Shown piece by piece: positions 1 through 8,020 of a DNA stretch of 27,431 nucleotides (the stretch's first letter is position 1; every line of letters begins with the position of its first letter). The notes below the pieces were generated by a model. It ran no database searches and was not told the origin of the DNA. It worked only from the letters and a program-made list of their open reading frames with translations. Origin of the DNA: Lachnospiraceae bacterium (GTDB taxonomy: Bacteria; Bacillota; Clostridia; Lachnospirales; Lachnospiraceae). The stretch covers positions 1-27,431 of the forward strand of contig CAADTT010000119.1 of NCBI GenBank assembly GCA_900752065.1. Reading direction: 5' to 3'. The position numbers and the translations under genes are program-made.

Positions 1-3000
1 CCTCCACTCCCTGGGTCCCTCACCCCTCCCACATTTGATTTCGCTCTGAAGAAACAAACAAAGAGGCGCCCCCCCGCCACACCGTTGATATAGGCTTTTC
101 CGCTGGTCGCCCCGTACAGCGCCACGTTTCCGATGATGATATTCTCATCCGTCTTGTATTTGATGCCTTTCGGCGGATAGACGATCAGCTTGCCGCCGGA
201 AAGTCCTTTTCCGAAATAGTCATTGCTGTCGCCTACCAGCTCCAGCGTAAGCCCCTTAGGGATAAAGGCTCCGAAGCTCTGTCCTCCGGCTCCGTTACAT
301 TTCACGGTGTAGGTGTCCTCCTCCAGCGTATCGCCGTACATTCTGGTGATCTCCGAACCGAAGATCGTACCAAAGGCCCTGTCGGTGTTGCTGACATCCA
401 CCTCAATGCTCCGTTTCTGCTTTTTCTCCAGCGCACCTTTCAGCTTCTTCATCAGCAGCCGCTCGTCCGCCGTCTTTTCAAGCTGGAAATCATAAACCTG
501 TGCCGGGTCGAAAGTTACTTTATGTTCCAGGGCAGAATACGGGTTGTCCAGGATCGCGCTCAGATCCACTCTGTTTCCATGAATCTTCTCGATCTTATCC
601 TTTCTTTTCAGCAGATCGGTGCGTCCCACCAGCTCATCTACGGTGCGGACACCCAGCTTCGCCATATATTCTCTCAGCTCCTCTGCGATGAAGCGCATGA
701 AATTGATGACATACTCCGGTTTTCCCCGGAAACGCTTGCGAAGCTCCGGATTCTGTGTGGCTACGCCCACCGGACAGGTATCCAGGTTGCAGACTCTCAT
801 CATGACACATCCCATCGTAACCAGCGGAGCTGTGGCAAATCCAAATTCCTCAGCGCCCAGCATGGCTGCGATCGCCACGTCACGTCCGCTCATCAGTTTG
901 CCGTCCGTCTCGATGCGCACTTTGTTTCTCAGGCCGTTCATGATCAGCGTCTGATGCGTTTCGGCAAGTCCCAGCTCCCAGGGAAGTCCCGCATTATGGA
1001 TGGAACTCCTCGGCGCTGCTCCCGTACCGCCGTCATAGCCGGAGATCAGAATGACCTGCGCTCCTGCCTTTGCCACGCCTGCCGCTACGGTTCCCACGCC
1101 CGCCTCAGATACCAGCTTGACAGAGATCCTTGCCTTTTTATTTGAGTTTTTCAAGTCGTAGATCAACTGTGCCAGATCCTCGATCGAGTAAATATCATGA
1201 TGCGGCGGCGGAGAGATCAGACCAACGCCCGGTGTGGAATGTCTCGTCTTTGCGATCCACGGATATACTTTTCCGGACGGAAGGTGACCGCCCTCGCCGG
1301 GCTTCGCTCCCTGTGCCATCTTAATCTGAATCTCCTGTGCGCTCACCAGATATCTGGAGGTCACGCCGAAACGCCCGGAAGCCACCTGCTTGATGGCGGA
1401 ACAACGGTTCAGCCCGTCCGGTCCTGGTGTCAGACGCTCCAGGCTCTCACCGCCCTCGCCGCTGTTTGACTTGCCGTGAAGCTTGTTCATGGCGATCGCC
1501 AGTGTCTCATGAGCCTCCTGTGAGATGGAACCGTAGGACATGGCGCCCGTCTTAAACCTGGTCACAATGGAATCCACGCTTTCCACTTCCTCCAGCGGAA
1601 CGCCCTCCTTCGGATAATTGAAATCCATCAGGCTGCGCAGATACCCCGATTTCTCCTGGTCTACCATCTGGGTATACTGCTTAAACATCTGATAGTCTCC
1701 CCGTTTGGTGGACTGCTGCAGCATGTGGATCGTCTGCGGATTGTAGCGGTGGTCTTCTCCGGCGCTTCTCATCTTATGCCGTCCCACGCTGTCCAGCGTC
1801 AGATCGGCGTTCAGTCCCAGAGGATCAAAGGCTTCTGTATGGAGGTCGTCGGACTCCTTTGCAATGTCATCCAGCGTGATTCCTCCTACACGGCTGACGG
1901 TATTTGTAAAATATTTATCGATCACATCGGAAGCGATACCGATCGCCTCAAAAATCTGGGATCCCTGGTAGGACTGGATCGTGGAGATTCCCATCTTGGA
2001 GGCAATCTTTACGATGCCGTGAAGCACGGCTGCATTGTAATCATTCACTGCCGCATAATAGTCTTTATCCAGCATCCCGCAGTTTACCTGCTGGCGGATC
2101 GTCTCCAGCGCCAGATACGGATTGATCGCACAGGCACCGTAGCCTAAAAGCGTAGCAAAATGATGCACCTCTCTCGGCTCGCCGGACTCCAGCACAATGG
2201 CAAGGGAAGTTCTCTTCTTCGTCTTTACCAGATGCTGGTGCACGGCGGAAACAGCCAGAAGCGACGGGATCGGCACATGGTTCTCATCTACGCCCCTGTC
2301 CGTCAGGATCAGGATATTCGCACCGTCCCTGTGCGCCCTGTCCACTTCCACGAACAGGTGGTCAATGGCTTTTTCCAGTTTTGTATTTTTATAGTAGGTG
2401 ATCGGTACTTCGGCAACCTTAAAGCCGTCCACCTTCATATTTTTAATTTTCAGCATATCCGTATTCGTCAGGATCGGATGCTCGATCTTCAGAACCTGAC
2501 AGTTGATCGGCTGCTCATTCAGCAGGTTTCCGTCCTTGCCCACATATACGGTGGTGGAGGTCACGACCTCCTCGCGGATCGCGTCGATGGGCGGATTCGT
2601 TACCTGTGCGAACAACTGCTTGAAGTAGTTGAACAGCGGCTGATGCTCATCAGAAAGTACAGCCAGCGGCGTGTCAATACCCATAGCGCTGATTCCCTCG
2701 GAGCCGTTTAACGCCATGTTCCGGATGGAAGTGCGGTACTCCTCATAGGTATAGCCAAAGGCTTTCTGCAGCCTCGCCAGTTCCTCGTCACTGTATTCCT
2801 GCACGCGGATATTCGGGATCTTCAGATCCGCCAGCTTTACCAGATAACGGTCCAGCCACTCGCCGTAAGGCTGGCTCACCGCATATTTTTCTTTCAGCTC
2901 GTCGTCATCGATGACACGTCCCTGAATGGTGTCTACCAGAAGCATTTTTCCCGGATGCAGCCGTTCCTTCTGGACGATCTTCGTGGGATTGATATCCAGC

Positions 3001-4172
3001 ACGCCCACCTCGGAAGAAAGGATCAGGTATCCGTCATCCGTGATATAATATCTGGAAGGCCGCAGCCCGTTTCTGTCCAGAACGGCGCCGATCAGGTCCC
3101 CGTCGCTGAATACAATCGATGCCGGACCGTCCCACGGCTCCATCATGGTCGCATAATACTGATAAAAATCCTTTTTCTCCTGATTCATGGTGCCGTTGTT
3201 CGCCCACGGTTCCGGGATGGTGATCATCACAGCCAGCGGCAGATCCATGCCGCTCATCATCAGAAATTCCAGCGTGTTATCCAGCATGGCGGAATCGGAG
3301 CCCGCCGTATTTACTACCGGAAGTACCTTGTGAAGCTCCCGGTTGAAGTATTCGCTGGACATGGTCTCCTCTCTTGCCAGCATCTTGTCGGCATTTCCCC
3401 GGATGGTGTTGATCTCGCCGTTGTGTACGATCAGCCTGTTGGGATGCGCCCGCTCCCAGCTCGGATTTGTGTTGGTGCTGAATCTGGAATGTACCGTAGC
3501 GATGGCTGATTCATACTCCGGACTTTGCAGATCCTTAAAGAAGGTGCGGAGCTGTCCCACCAGGAACATTCCCTTATATACGATGGTACGGCTGGACAGG
3601 GATGCCACATAGGTATCCTCTACGCTCTGCTCAAAGACACGGCGCACCACATACAGCTTCCGGTCAAAATCCAGTCCTTTTTCCACATCCTTCGGTTTCT
3701 TTACGAAGCCCTGCATGATGCACGGCATCTTCTCCAGCGCCTTATGCCCCAGCACAGCCGGAACAGTAGGAACCTCCCTCCATCCCAGAAACTCCAGCCC
3801 TTCTTTCTCCACGATGATCTCAAACATCTTCTTTGCCTGATTTCTCTTCAGCTCATCCTGCGGGAAGAAGAACATACCGATTCCATATTCTCTCTCAGAA
3901 CCTAAAAAGATGCCGAGGGATTTACAGGTTTTGGAGAAGAACTTGTGTGAAATCTGTAACAGAATTCCTACACCGTCACCTGTTTTTCCTTCGGCATCTT
4001 TGCCAGCTCTATGTTCTAGGTTTTCTACAATTCGCAGCGCATTTTCAACGGTCTCATGGGTTTTAATCCCCTTGATGTTGACGACTGCACCAATCCCGCA
4101 GTTATCATGCTCAAATTCCGGCCGATATAAACCGGGGCTCTGAGCCTGCGGCGCTTTCTTTCGCATATCCAT
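1..4172 (-). CDS. gltB: Glutamate synthase large subunit (GltB), 3' end outside the window
   Basis: Large subunit of glutamate synthase: it hydrolyses glutamine and passes the ammonia to 2-oxoglutarate, making glutamate in the cytoplasm with a GltD-type partner. The frame is open for 1390 codons and checks in phase at the start and near bases 2141, 809 and 95. After a 24-residue propeptide, Cys25 (NCGIG) is the expected class II amidotransferase nucleophile. The FMN/2-oxoglutarate domain shows AKPGEGG and GYDGGTGAAP. The 3Fe-4S cysteines are C1122, C1128 and C1133 (CVMMRVCNLDTC). The C-terminal beta-helix reads to YGATSGKAYINGVAG, after which the sequence no longer fits the family. Full-length members are about 1500 residues, so roughly 110-120 are missing. 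The start has AGAGGG about 9 nt upstream and a good promoter. Function is near certain; gltD is not visible. Confidence 0.96.
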   Translation of the reverse strand, partial: MDMRKKAPQAQSPGLYRPEFEHDNCGIGAVVNIKGIKTHETVENALRIVENLEHRAGKDAEGKTGDGVGILLQISHKFFSKTCKSLGIFLGSEREYGIGMFFFPQDELKRNQAKKMFEIIVEKEGLEFLGWREVPTVPAVLGHKALEKMPCIMQGFVKKPKDVEKGLDFDRKLYVVRRVFEQSVEDTYVASLSSRTIVYKGMFLVGQLRTFFKDLQSPEYESAIATVHSRFSTNTNPSWERAHPNRLIVHNGEINTIRGNADKMLAREETMSSEYFNRELHKVLPVVNTAGSDSAMLDNTLEFLMMSGMDLPLAVMITIPEPWANNGTMNQEKKDFYQYYATMMEPWDGPASIVFSDGDLIGAVLDRNGLRPSRYYITDDGYLILSSEVGVLDINPTKIVQKERLHPGKMLLVDTIQGRVIDDDELKEKYAVSQPYGEWLDRYLVKLADLKIPNIRVQEYSDEELARLQKAFGYTYEEYRTSIRNMALNGSEGISAMGIDTPLAVLSDEHQPLFNYFKQLFAQVTNPPIDAIREEVVTSTTVYVGKDGNLLNEQPINCQVLKIEHPILTNTDMLKIKNMKVDGFKVAEVPITYYKNTKLEKAIDHLFVEVDRAHRDGANILILTDRGVDENHVPIPSLLAVSAVHQHLVKTKKRTSLAIVLESGEPREVHHFATLLGYGACAINPYLALETIRQQVNCGMLDKDYYAAVNDYNAAVLHGIVKIASKMGISTIQSYQGSQIFEAIGIASDVIDKYFTNTVSRVGGITLDDIAKESDDLHTEAFDPLGLNADLTLDSVGRHKMRSAGEDHRYNPQTIHMLQQSTKRGDYQMFKQYTQMVDQEKSGYLRSLMDFNYPKEGVPLEEVESVDSIVTRFKTGAMSYGSISQEAHETLAIAMNKLHGKSNSGEGGESLERLTPGPDGLNRCSAIKQVASGRFGVTSRYLVSAQEIQIKMAQGAKPGEGGHLPSGKVYPWIAKTRHSTPGVGLISPPPHHDIYSIEDLAQLIYDLKNSNKKARISVKLVSEAGVGTVAAGVAKAGAQVILISGYDGGTGAAPRSSIHNAGLPWELGLAETHQTLIMNGLRNKVRIETDGKLMSGRDVAIAAMLGAEEFGFATAPLVTMGCVMMRVCNLDTCPVGVATQNPELRKRFRGKPEYVINFMRFIAEELREYMAKLGVRTVDELVGRTDLLKRKDKIEKIHGNRVDLSAILDNPYSALEHKVTFDPAQVYDFQLEKTADERLLMKKLKGALEKKQKRSIEVDVSNTDRAFGTIFGSEITRMYGDTLEEDTYTVKCNGAGGQSFGAFIPKGLTLELVGDSNDYFGKGLSGGKLIVYPPKGIKYKTDENIIIGNVALYGATSGKAYINGVAGGRLFVCFFRAKSNVGGVRDPGSG

Positions 4173-4210
4173 ACGCCCAACCCTCTCTATTCATTTAATA
4201 TTTGGTTGTT

Positions 4211-4239
4211 ACTATACACCCATTTTTCCGGATTGTAAA
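4211..4239 (-). promoter_or_regulatory. Sigma-A-type promoter of gltB
   Basis: On the minus strand TTTACA (4239-4234), a 17-nt spacer and TATAGT (4216-4211) match the vegetative consensus at 5/6 in each box. Transcription would start near 4204, giving a leader of about 32 nt. This makes gltB independent of the CPBP protease gene upstream. The rest of 4173-4437 is AT-rich and shows no gene and no convincing terminator for the CPBP gene. Confidence 0.75.
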
Positions 4240-4437
4240 GAATAAATTTTTCTATTATTGTCAGATTATTTGTAAATATGTCATTTTCTTATTTTTTAAC
4301 TGTCTATTTCTGTTGTTTATTCTTTATTTCCCTTTTATACACATAATTTCACACAGGAATCCGGCAAGAATACAGATATTACCATGTACATCCGACCGGA
4401 CAGCCATGCTCACATAGATCCCAAACGGCGCCGTATG

Positions 4438-5052
4438 CTACCATACATGCAAAATCACCGTACTCAGGTTCACCGCCATATGAAACACCACCGGAACCGT
4501 CAGCGACTTCCATTTTTCATACGCCAGCAGCATCACGAGAGCCATCGGAAATGCAAAAAGGATCTGCACCATGTTTCCATGATAGAGAGCAAACACCGCT
4601 GCCGCCAAAAGGATCGATATCTTCACAGGAAAATATTTTTTCATTCGCTGATAGACAAGCCCCCGAAACAGCAGCTCTTCCATCAGCGGCACCAGAATCC
4701 CAAGTCCGATCAGTTGTGTCAGAAAGCCGCTTCCCAGCAGCCCCTCCTGGGCGGCATTTGAAAAATGCTCTGTTACCGCAAAGCTGTTCATCACGGCTGA
4801 CAAAAGCTGATTCAGGATCACTCCGCCCACTGCCATCAGCGGATACACCCACCAGGGGACGGAAACCTTTTCTGACGGCTGCCCTTTTCTGTCATCACGG
4901 TACAACAGGAGCAAAACCGGCAATGTGACCGCCGCGGCAGCCGTGGTCAGAAATGCCGGATCCACACGGTTTCCCAGCAGCAGCACCATAACATTTGAAA
5001 CGATGATATGTATCAATAGCGGAACCGTCACGTCCCAAATCCCATAAAGCAT
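4438..5052 (-). CDS. CPBP family intramembrane metalloprotease (CAAX protease/Abi family)
   Basis: A 204-residue polytopic membrane protein with the three motifs of the CPBP family: EELLFRG at 125-131 (Glu pair and Arg130), a histidine in FALYH (His158), and HMAVN at 191-195. These form the metal-binding and catalytic site inside the membrane. Hydrophobic segments lie roughly at 9-27, 33-50, 68-85, 110-128, 145-160 and 165-178. Family members process prenylated proteins or act in bacteriocin self-immunity and processing; the substrate here is unknown. The start has a strong AAGGAGG site about 7 nt upstream. The gene shares the upstream region with a divergent NusG-II gene. No peptide or bacteriocin gene was seen nearby, so the bacteriocin role has no local support. 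Confidence 0.88.
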   Translation of the reverse strand: MLYGIWDVTVPLLIHIIVSNVMVLLLGNRVDPAFLTTAAAAVTLPVLLLLYRDDRKGQPSEKVSVPWWVYPLMAVGGVILNQLLSAVMNSFAVTEHFSNAAQEGLLGSGFLTQLIGLGILVPLMEELLFRGLVYQRMKKYFPVKISILLAAAVFALYHGNMVQILFAFPMALVMLLAYEKWKSLTVPVVFHMAVNLSTVILHVW

Positions 5053-5085
5053 GAATTATCCTCCTTTTTTGCCATCGGAAACTGT

Positions 5086-5114
5086 TTGACAGGTTTTTCT
5101 TTCCGGACTATACT
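5086..5114 (+). promoter_or_regulatory. Near-consensus sigma-A promoter of the NusG-II/Gx-transporter operon
   Basis: TTGACA (5086-5091), a 17-nt spacer and TATACT (5109-5114): a perfect -35 and a 5/6 -10. The start of transcription would be near 5121, leaving a leader of about 72 nt. On the other strand TATAGT (5112-5107) overlaps this -10 and could serve the divergent CPBP gene, though its -35 is weak. Confidence 0.8.
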
Positions 5115-5136
5115 ACAGACATCAAATGATGTTGGG

Positions 5137-5154
5137 GTCAGAAGATGCCTGACA
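5137..5154 (+). repeat. Leader hairpin GTCAGAAGATGCCTGACA, copy 1 of an 18-nt motif
   Basis: GTCAG (5137-5141) pairs perfectly with CTGAC (5149-5153) around a 7-nt loop, in the untranslated leader of the NusG-II gene. A 15/18 match, also able to fold, lies on the minus strand at 8000-7983, ahead of the serine hydrolase gene. No T-tract follows, so it is not an intrinsic terminator. Confidence 0.5.
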
Positions 5155-5192
5155 AATGACTGAGACTACGAAAGGATTGTTTCGATTTTCCT

Positions 5193-5582
5193 ATGGATAA
5201 AAAAGATAAAAAAGCGTTGGTCCTCACCGCGCTCGTGCTGTTTCTTCTGTGTATTTCCGCCGCGGCGCTCTATTTCCAGAACAGGGACTCCGGCGCTGCC
5301 AGAACCGCCTCCATCTACCAGGATGGAGAACTTCTTTGCACGATCGACCTGTCCCATGTGGCACAGCCCTACACCTTCACCATCGAGGCTCCCGGCGGCG
5401 GCTATAATACCGTCCGGGTAGAACCGGGCAAAATCGGCATCTCCGAAGCAGACTGCCCGTACAAAATCTGCCAGAAGACGGGAATGATCGATACCAGTTC
5501 TTACCCTATAAGCTGCCTTCCTCATAAACTGCTGATCAAAATTTCTTCTGCCGACGGCGACCTGGACGCCGTGGCACAGTAA
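5193..5582 (+). CDS. Membrane-anchored NusG domain II-containing protein
   Basis: A 129-residue protein with a charged N-terminus (MDKKDKK), one transmembrane or signal-anchor helix at about 8-29, and an extracytoplasmic NusG-II-type domain. Its conserved cysteines are C88, C93 (CPYKIC) and C108 (SCLPHKL). This domain is common in Firmicutes next to Gx-transporter genes, often near Rnf or FMN-flavinylation genes; its molecular role is not established. The start is fixed by an in-frame TGA at 5157 with no other ATG, GTG or TTG between. The ribosome site is unusual: AAAGGA (5171-5176) lies 16 nt from the ATG. It sits in the loop of a possible small hairpin (CGAAA/TTTCG, 5169-5184). The next gene begins 34 nt downstream and is probably co-transcribed. 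Confidence 0.85.
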   Translation: MDKKDKKALVLTALVLFLLCISAAALYFQNRDSGAARTASIYQDGELLCTIDLSHVAQPYTFTIEAPGGGYNTVRVEPGKIGISEADCPYKICQKTGMIDTSSYPISCLPHKLLIKISSADGDLDAVAQ

Positions 5583-5616
5583 TAGGCTGATATTTCAATT
5601 AAATAAGGAGGTCCCA

Positions 5617-6123
5617 ATGAAAACCAGACGCATGACGCTCCTGGCCATGTACACCACCATAGCCCTCACGATCTTTCTCGTAGAATCTCTGCTGCCCACC
5701 CTGACGCCGGTTCCCGGCATCAAACTGGGGCTGGCAAATATCGTCACGCTCTGGCTGCTGATCTATGCTTCCCCGAAAGATGCGTTTCTCGTGCTGCTGA
5801 TGCGTATCTTCATCACCAGCATTCTGGCAGGACAGATGATGTCTTTCGCCTACAGTCTCTGCGGCGGCATTCTCTGCTTCCTCGCCATGACAGCGCTTTA
5901 CCGCTTTCTGGGCAGAAAATACATCGTATTTGTCAGCATCATCGGCGCCCTGTTCCACAACCTGGGACAGATCGTAATTGCTGTCATCGTTCTGCAGTCA
6001 TTCAGCATCCTTTCTTATCTTCCGGTACTGACCATCAGCGGCATCCTTGCCGGAACCTTTACGGGACTGTGCGCCCTTTTCACCTCCGGAAAACTCAGAA
6101 AGGATCAGGTGTGGCCCCTGTAA
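5617..6123 (+). CDS. Gx transporter family protein (annotated in homologs as heptaprenyl diphosphate synthase component I)
   Basis: A 168-residue integral membrane protein of about five to six helices, almost wholly hydrophobic. It matches the family often labelled heptaprenyl diphosphate synthase component I, now called Gx transporter. Characteristic features are the glycine/proline-rich segment PGIKLGLANIVTLW at 33-46 and the later LFHNLGQIVIA at 112-122. The historical enzyme name is doubtful; the topology resembles an ECF-type substrate-binding component, so transport of a small cofactor-like molecule is more likely. An excellent AAGGAGG site lies about 7 nt before the ATG. Its 3' end overlaps the convergent serine hydrolase gene by 29 bp (6095-6123). 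It forms a two-gene operon with the NusG-II gene. Confidence 0.87.
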   Translation: MKTRRMTLLAMYTTIALTIFLVESLLPTLTPVPGIKLGLANIVTLWLLIYASPKDAFLVLLMRIFITSILAGQMMSFAYSLCGGILCFLAMTALYRFLGRKYIVFVSIIGALFHNLGQIVIAVIVLQSFSILSYLPVLTISGILAGTFTGLCALFTSGKLRKDQVWPL

Positions 6124-7969
6124 CTCTTTCCTCCTGTGTCAGCTCATTTTCTTTCAGCCATCCCTCAATCCTGGGCTGTATGGTATTCTCCACCAGAAGC
6201 TCCGGCAGGGAGATCCCGCCAAATTCCATCAGATTCTTCAGCAGGATTTTTTCCGACGCCGCTTTCATGATACCCTCCAGCCCTTCCATGATCAGATCTT
6301 TCCCCGGTCTCTCATCAAAATACACCGTAACCCGGTCCTCCCGCGTAAAAACGCATTTGATCATTCTTCTCGCCGCTTCCTCCAGGAATGCAATATCCAG
6401 TTTCAGCACCAGCTTTCCCTCTTCATTCCGGGCGAATTCTCCTCTGACCGCTATCAGGTAGCTTTCTCCATGAACCAGGATTTCCGAGACTGCCGCCCTC
6501 TGAAAGCCGATCTCAATCTTCAGCAGCTCGTCTCCCTCCCACAGAAGCAGCCAGTTTTTCTGCCCCTCTCTTCGGAAACCGATCTGCCGGATCCCATCCG
6601 TAAAATTGTTGTGAAAGACCTGCATGATCAGCGGGAATATCCCTGCCTGCCGGACCCCCAGAATGAAATCCTTCCCATCCAGAAAGTCCATCTGCCGTTC
6701 TGCCGTTCTCCTGATCCGGCGGCCTCTTTCCTGTTTCCCCTGTCTTTTCCAGCCGCCGTGCAGAAGCTCCGGCCGTCTTGTACCGCCCGATGCCAGCCGC
6801 CGTTCCACCTCGGCCAGATGACGCCATCCCACCGGATCCGGCGGCAGTACATCCGCGGGCATATACTCCTCATAAACCGGTTCATGCTCCTCTGTCACGC
6901 CAATCTTCTGTCTCTCAAAATACTTCCGCACCAGATTCATCAGCACACAGTTTTGAAAAAGCTCATTGCTTGCAGCGTTCAGCACCAGCACCATCTGAAG
7001 ATCGGGATAGACCACCACATTCTGCCCCAGCATCCCGTTAAAGTTAAAGCTGTCCTTTCTGCCGCCACGCCAGATCTGATAACCGTATCCGTACTGTCCC
7101 ATCTCCGGGGGCGTATCCATCTGCTTTGCCACCGACCGCTCCACCCATTCCTTAGGAATAATCTGCTGTCCTTTCCATCTGCCGCCGTCCAGATAGAGCT
7201 GTCCCAGCTTTGCCGCATCCTCCTGGCATAGAAAGAGTCCCCAGCCGCCCTTCGTGATACCCTGCGGACAGCTCTCCCAGAAAAATTTCCGAATGCCCAG
7301 CGGTTCAAACAGCCGCGGCGTCAGATACTCCACCAGCGTCTCCCCGGTCAGCTCCGTGACAATGGCAGACAGCATATAGCTGTTCATGCTGTTATATTCG
7401 AACCGCTCCCCCGGCGTCCCGCTCACCGATGAATCCAGAAAAAATTTTACCCAGTCGTCTCCCGAAACGATGCCCAGCTCATTAAAAACGACGCCGCTGG
7501 TCATGGTCAGCAGGTGCTCTACGGTGATATTCTTCTGCCGCATATTTCCCAACAGGCTGCTCTTTGAGAAAATTTTCACGATTTTATCGTCCAGCGCCAG
7601 CTTGCCCTCCGAGATCAGAAGCCCTATGGCCATTCCCGTAATGCTTTTGCACATGGAATGCTCGATATGCCATATTCCCTTCTGATAAGGCGCAAAACTA
7701 TATTCTCCGATCACATAACCGTTTCGAAGAACCATGAACCCGTGAATGTCCGTCTCCTTTGCTGCCGCCGCTTCCTGCAGAAAAGCTGCAAGATACCGTG
7801 AAGAGATTCCCTGCTCCTCCGGCGTACAGCGGCAAAAAGGCTGTTCTACCGGCTCATGCATGGCAAAGGGCGGCTTCTGCGGGGTATAGGTTACTCTGCT
7901 GAGATGTCCTGTTTTCCCCTTAATCATATCCAGGATCAATTCATATGCGGTAAGCTGTTCTTTTATCAT
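6095..7969 (-). CDS. Serine hydrolase of the beta-lactamase/class C penicillin-binding superfamily with a long C-terminal extension
   Basis: A 624-residue protein. The first ~350 residues are a beta-lactamase-type serine hydrolase: Ser105-x-x-Lys108 (SMCK) is the catalytic pair, Tyr192 (FEYNSMNS) the general base, and FNGMLGQ at 310-316 stands in for the third active-site motif. Relatives are carboxylesterases, D-amino-acid peptidases or amide hydrolases; the substrate cannot be read. No signal peptide is seen, so it is probably cytoplasmic. Residues ~350-430 are a charged, Arg-rich linker, and ~430-624 a domain I do not recognise. The start has GGGGAGG about 6 nt upstream. It lies 50 nt after the LRR gene in the same direction, and its stop lies inside the convergent Gx-transporter gene. 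No terminator is visible. Confidence 0.85.
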   Translation of the reverse strand: MIKEQLTAYELILDMIKGKTGHLSRVTYTPQKPPFAMHEPVEQPFCRCTPEEQGISSRYLAAFLQEAAAAKETDIHGFMVLRNGYVIGEYSFAPYQKGIWHIEHSMCKSITGMAIGLLISEGKLALDDKIVKIFSKSSLLGNMRQKNITVEHLLTMTSGVVFNELGIVSGDDWVKFFLDSSVSGTPGERFEYNSMNSYMLSAIVTELTGETLVEYLTPRLFEPLGIRKFFWESCPQGITKGGWGLFLCQEDAAKLGQLYLDGGRWKGQQIIPKEWVERSVAKQMDTPPEMGQYGYGYQIWRGGRKDSFNFNGMLGQNVVVYPDLQMVLVLNAASNELFQNCVLMNLVRKYFERQKIGVTEEHEPVYEEYMPADVLPPDPVGWRHLAEVERRLASGGTRRPELLHGGWKRQGKQERGRRIRRTAERQMDFLDGKDFILGVRQAGIFPLIMQVFHNNFTDGIRQIGFRREGQKNWLLLWEGDELLKIEIGFQRAAVSEILVHGESYLIAVRGEFARNEEGKLVLKLDIAFLEEAARRMIKCVFTREDRVTVYFDERPGKDLIMEGLEGIMKAASEKILLKNLMEFGGISLPELLVENTIQPRIEGWLKENELTQEERVTGATPDPF

Positions 7970-7982
7970 CCTTTTCCTCCCC

Positions 7983-8020
7983 TGTCAGGATACTTCTGAC
8001 ACACGGCTGCCCAGAGCCGT
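7983..8020 (-). promoter_or_regulatory. Two tandem perfect hairpins between the LRR and serine hydrolase genes
   Basis: ACGGCT/AGCCGT (8003-8008 with 8015-8020, 6-nt loop) abuts TGTCAG/CTGACA (7983-7988 with 7996-8001, 7-nt loop). Neither is followed by a T-tract in the direction of transcription. They may stabilise or process the message between the two genes rather than end it. The second is the partner of the 5137-5154 motif. Confidence 0.5.

Noticed and set aside
6047..7231. 394-codon plus-strand open frame
   Set aside because: It is antisense to the serine hydrolase gene, has no ribosome site, and its product is rich in His, Pro, Leu and Arg with no domain pattern. It arises from codon bias of the gene on the other strand.
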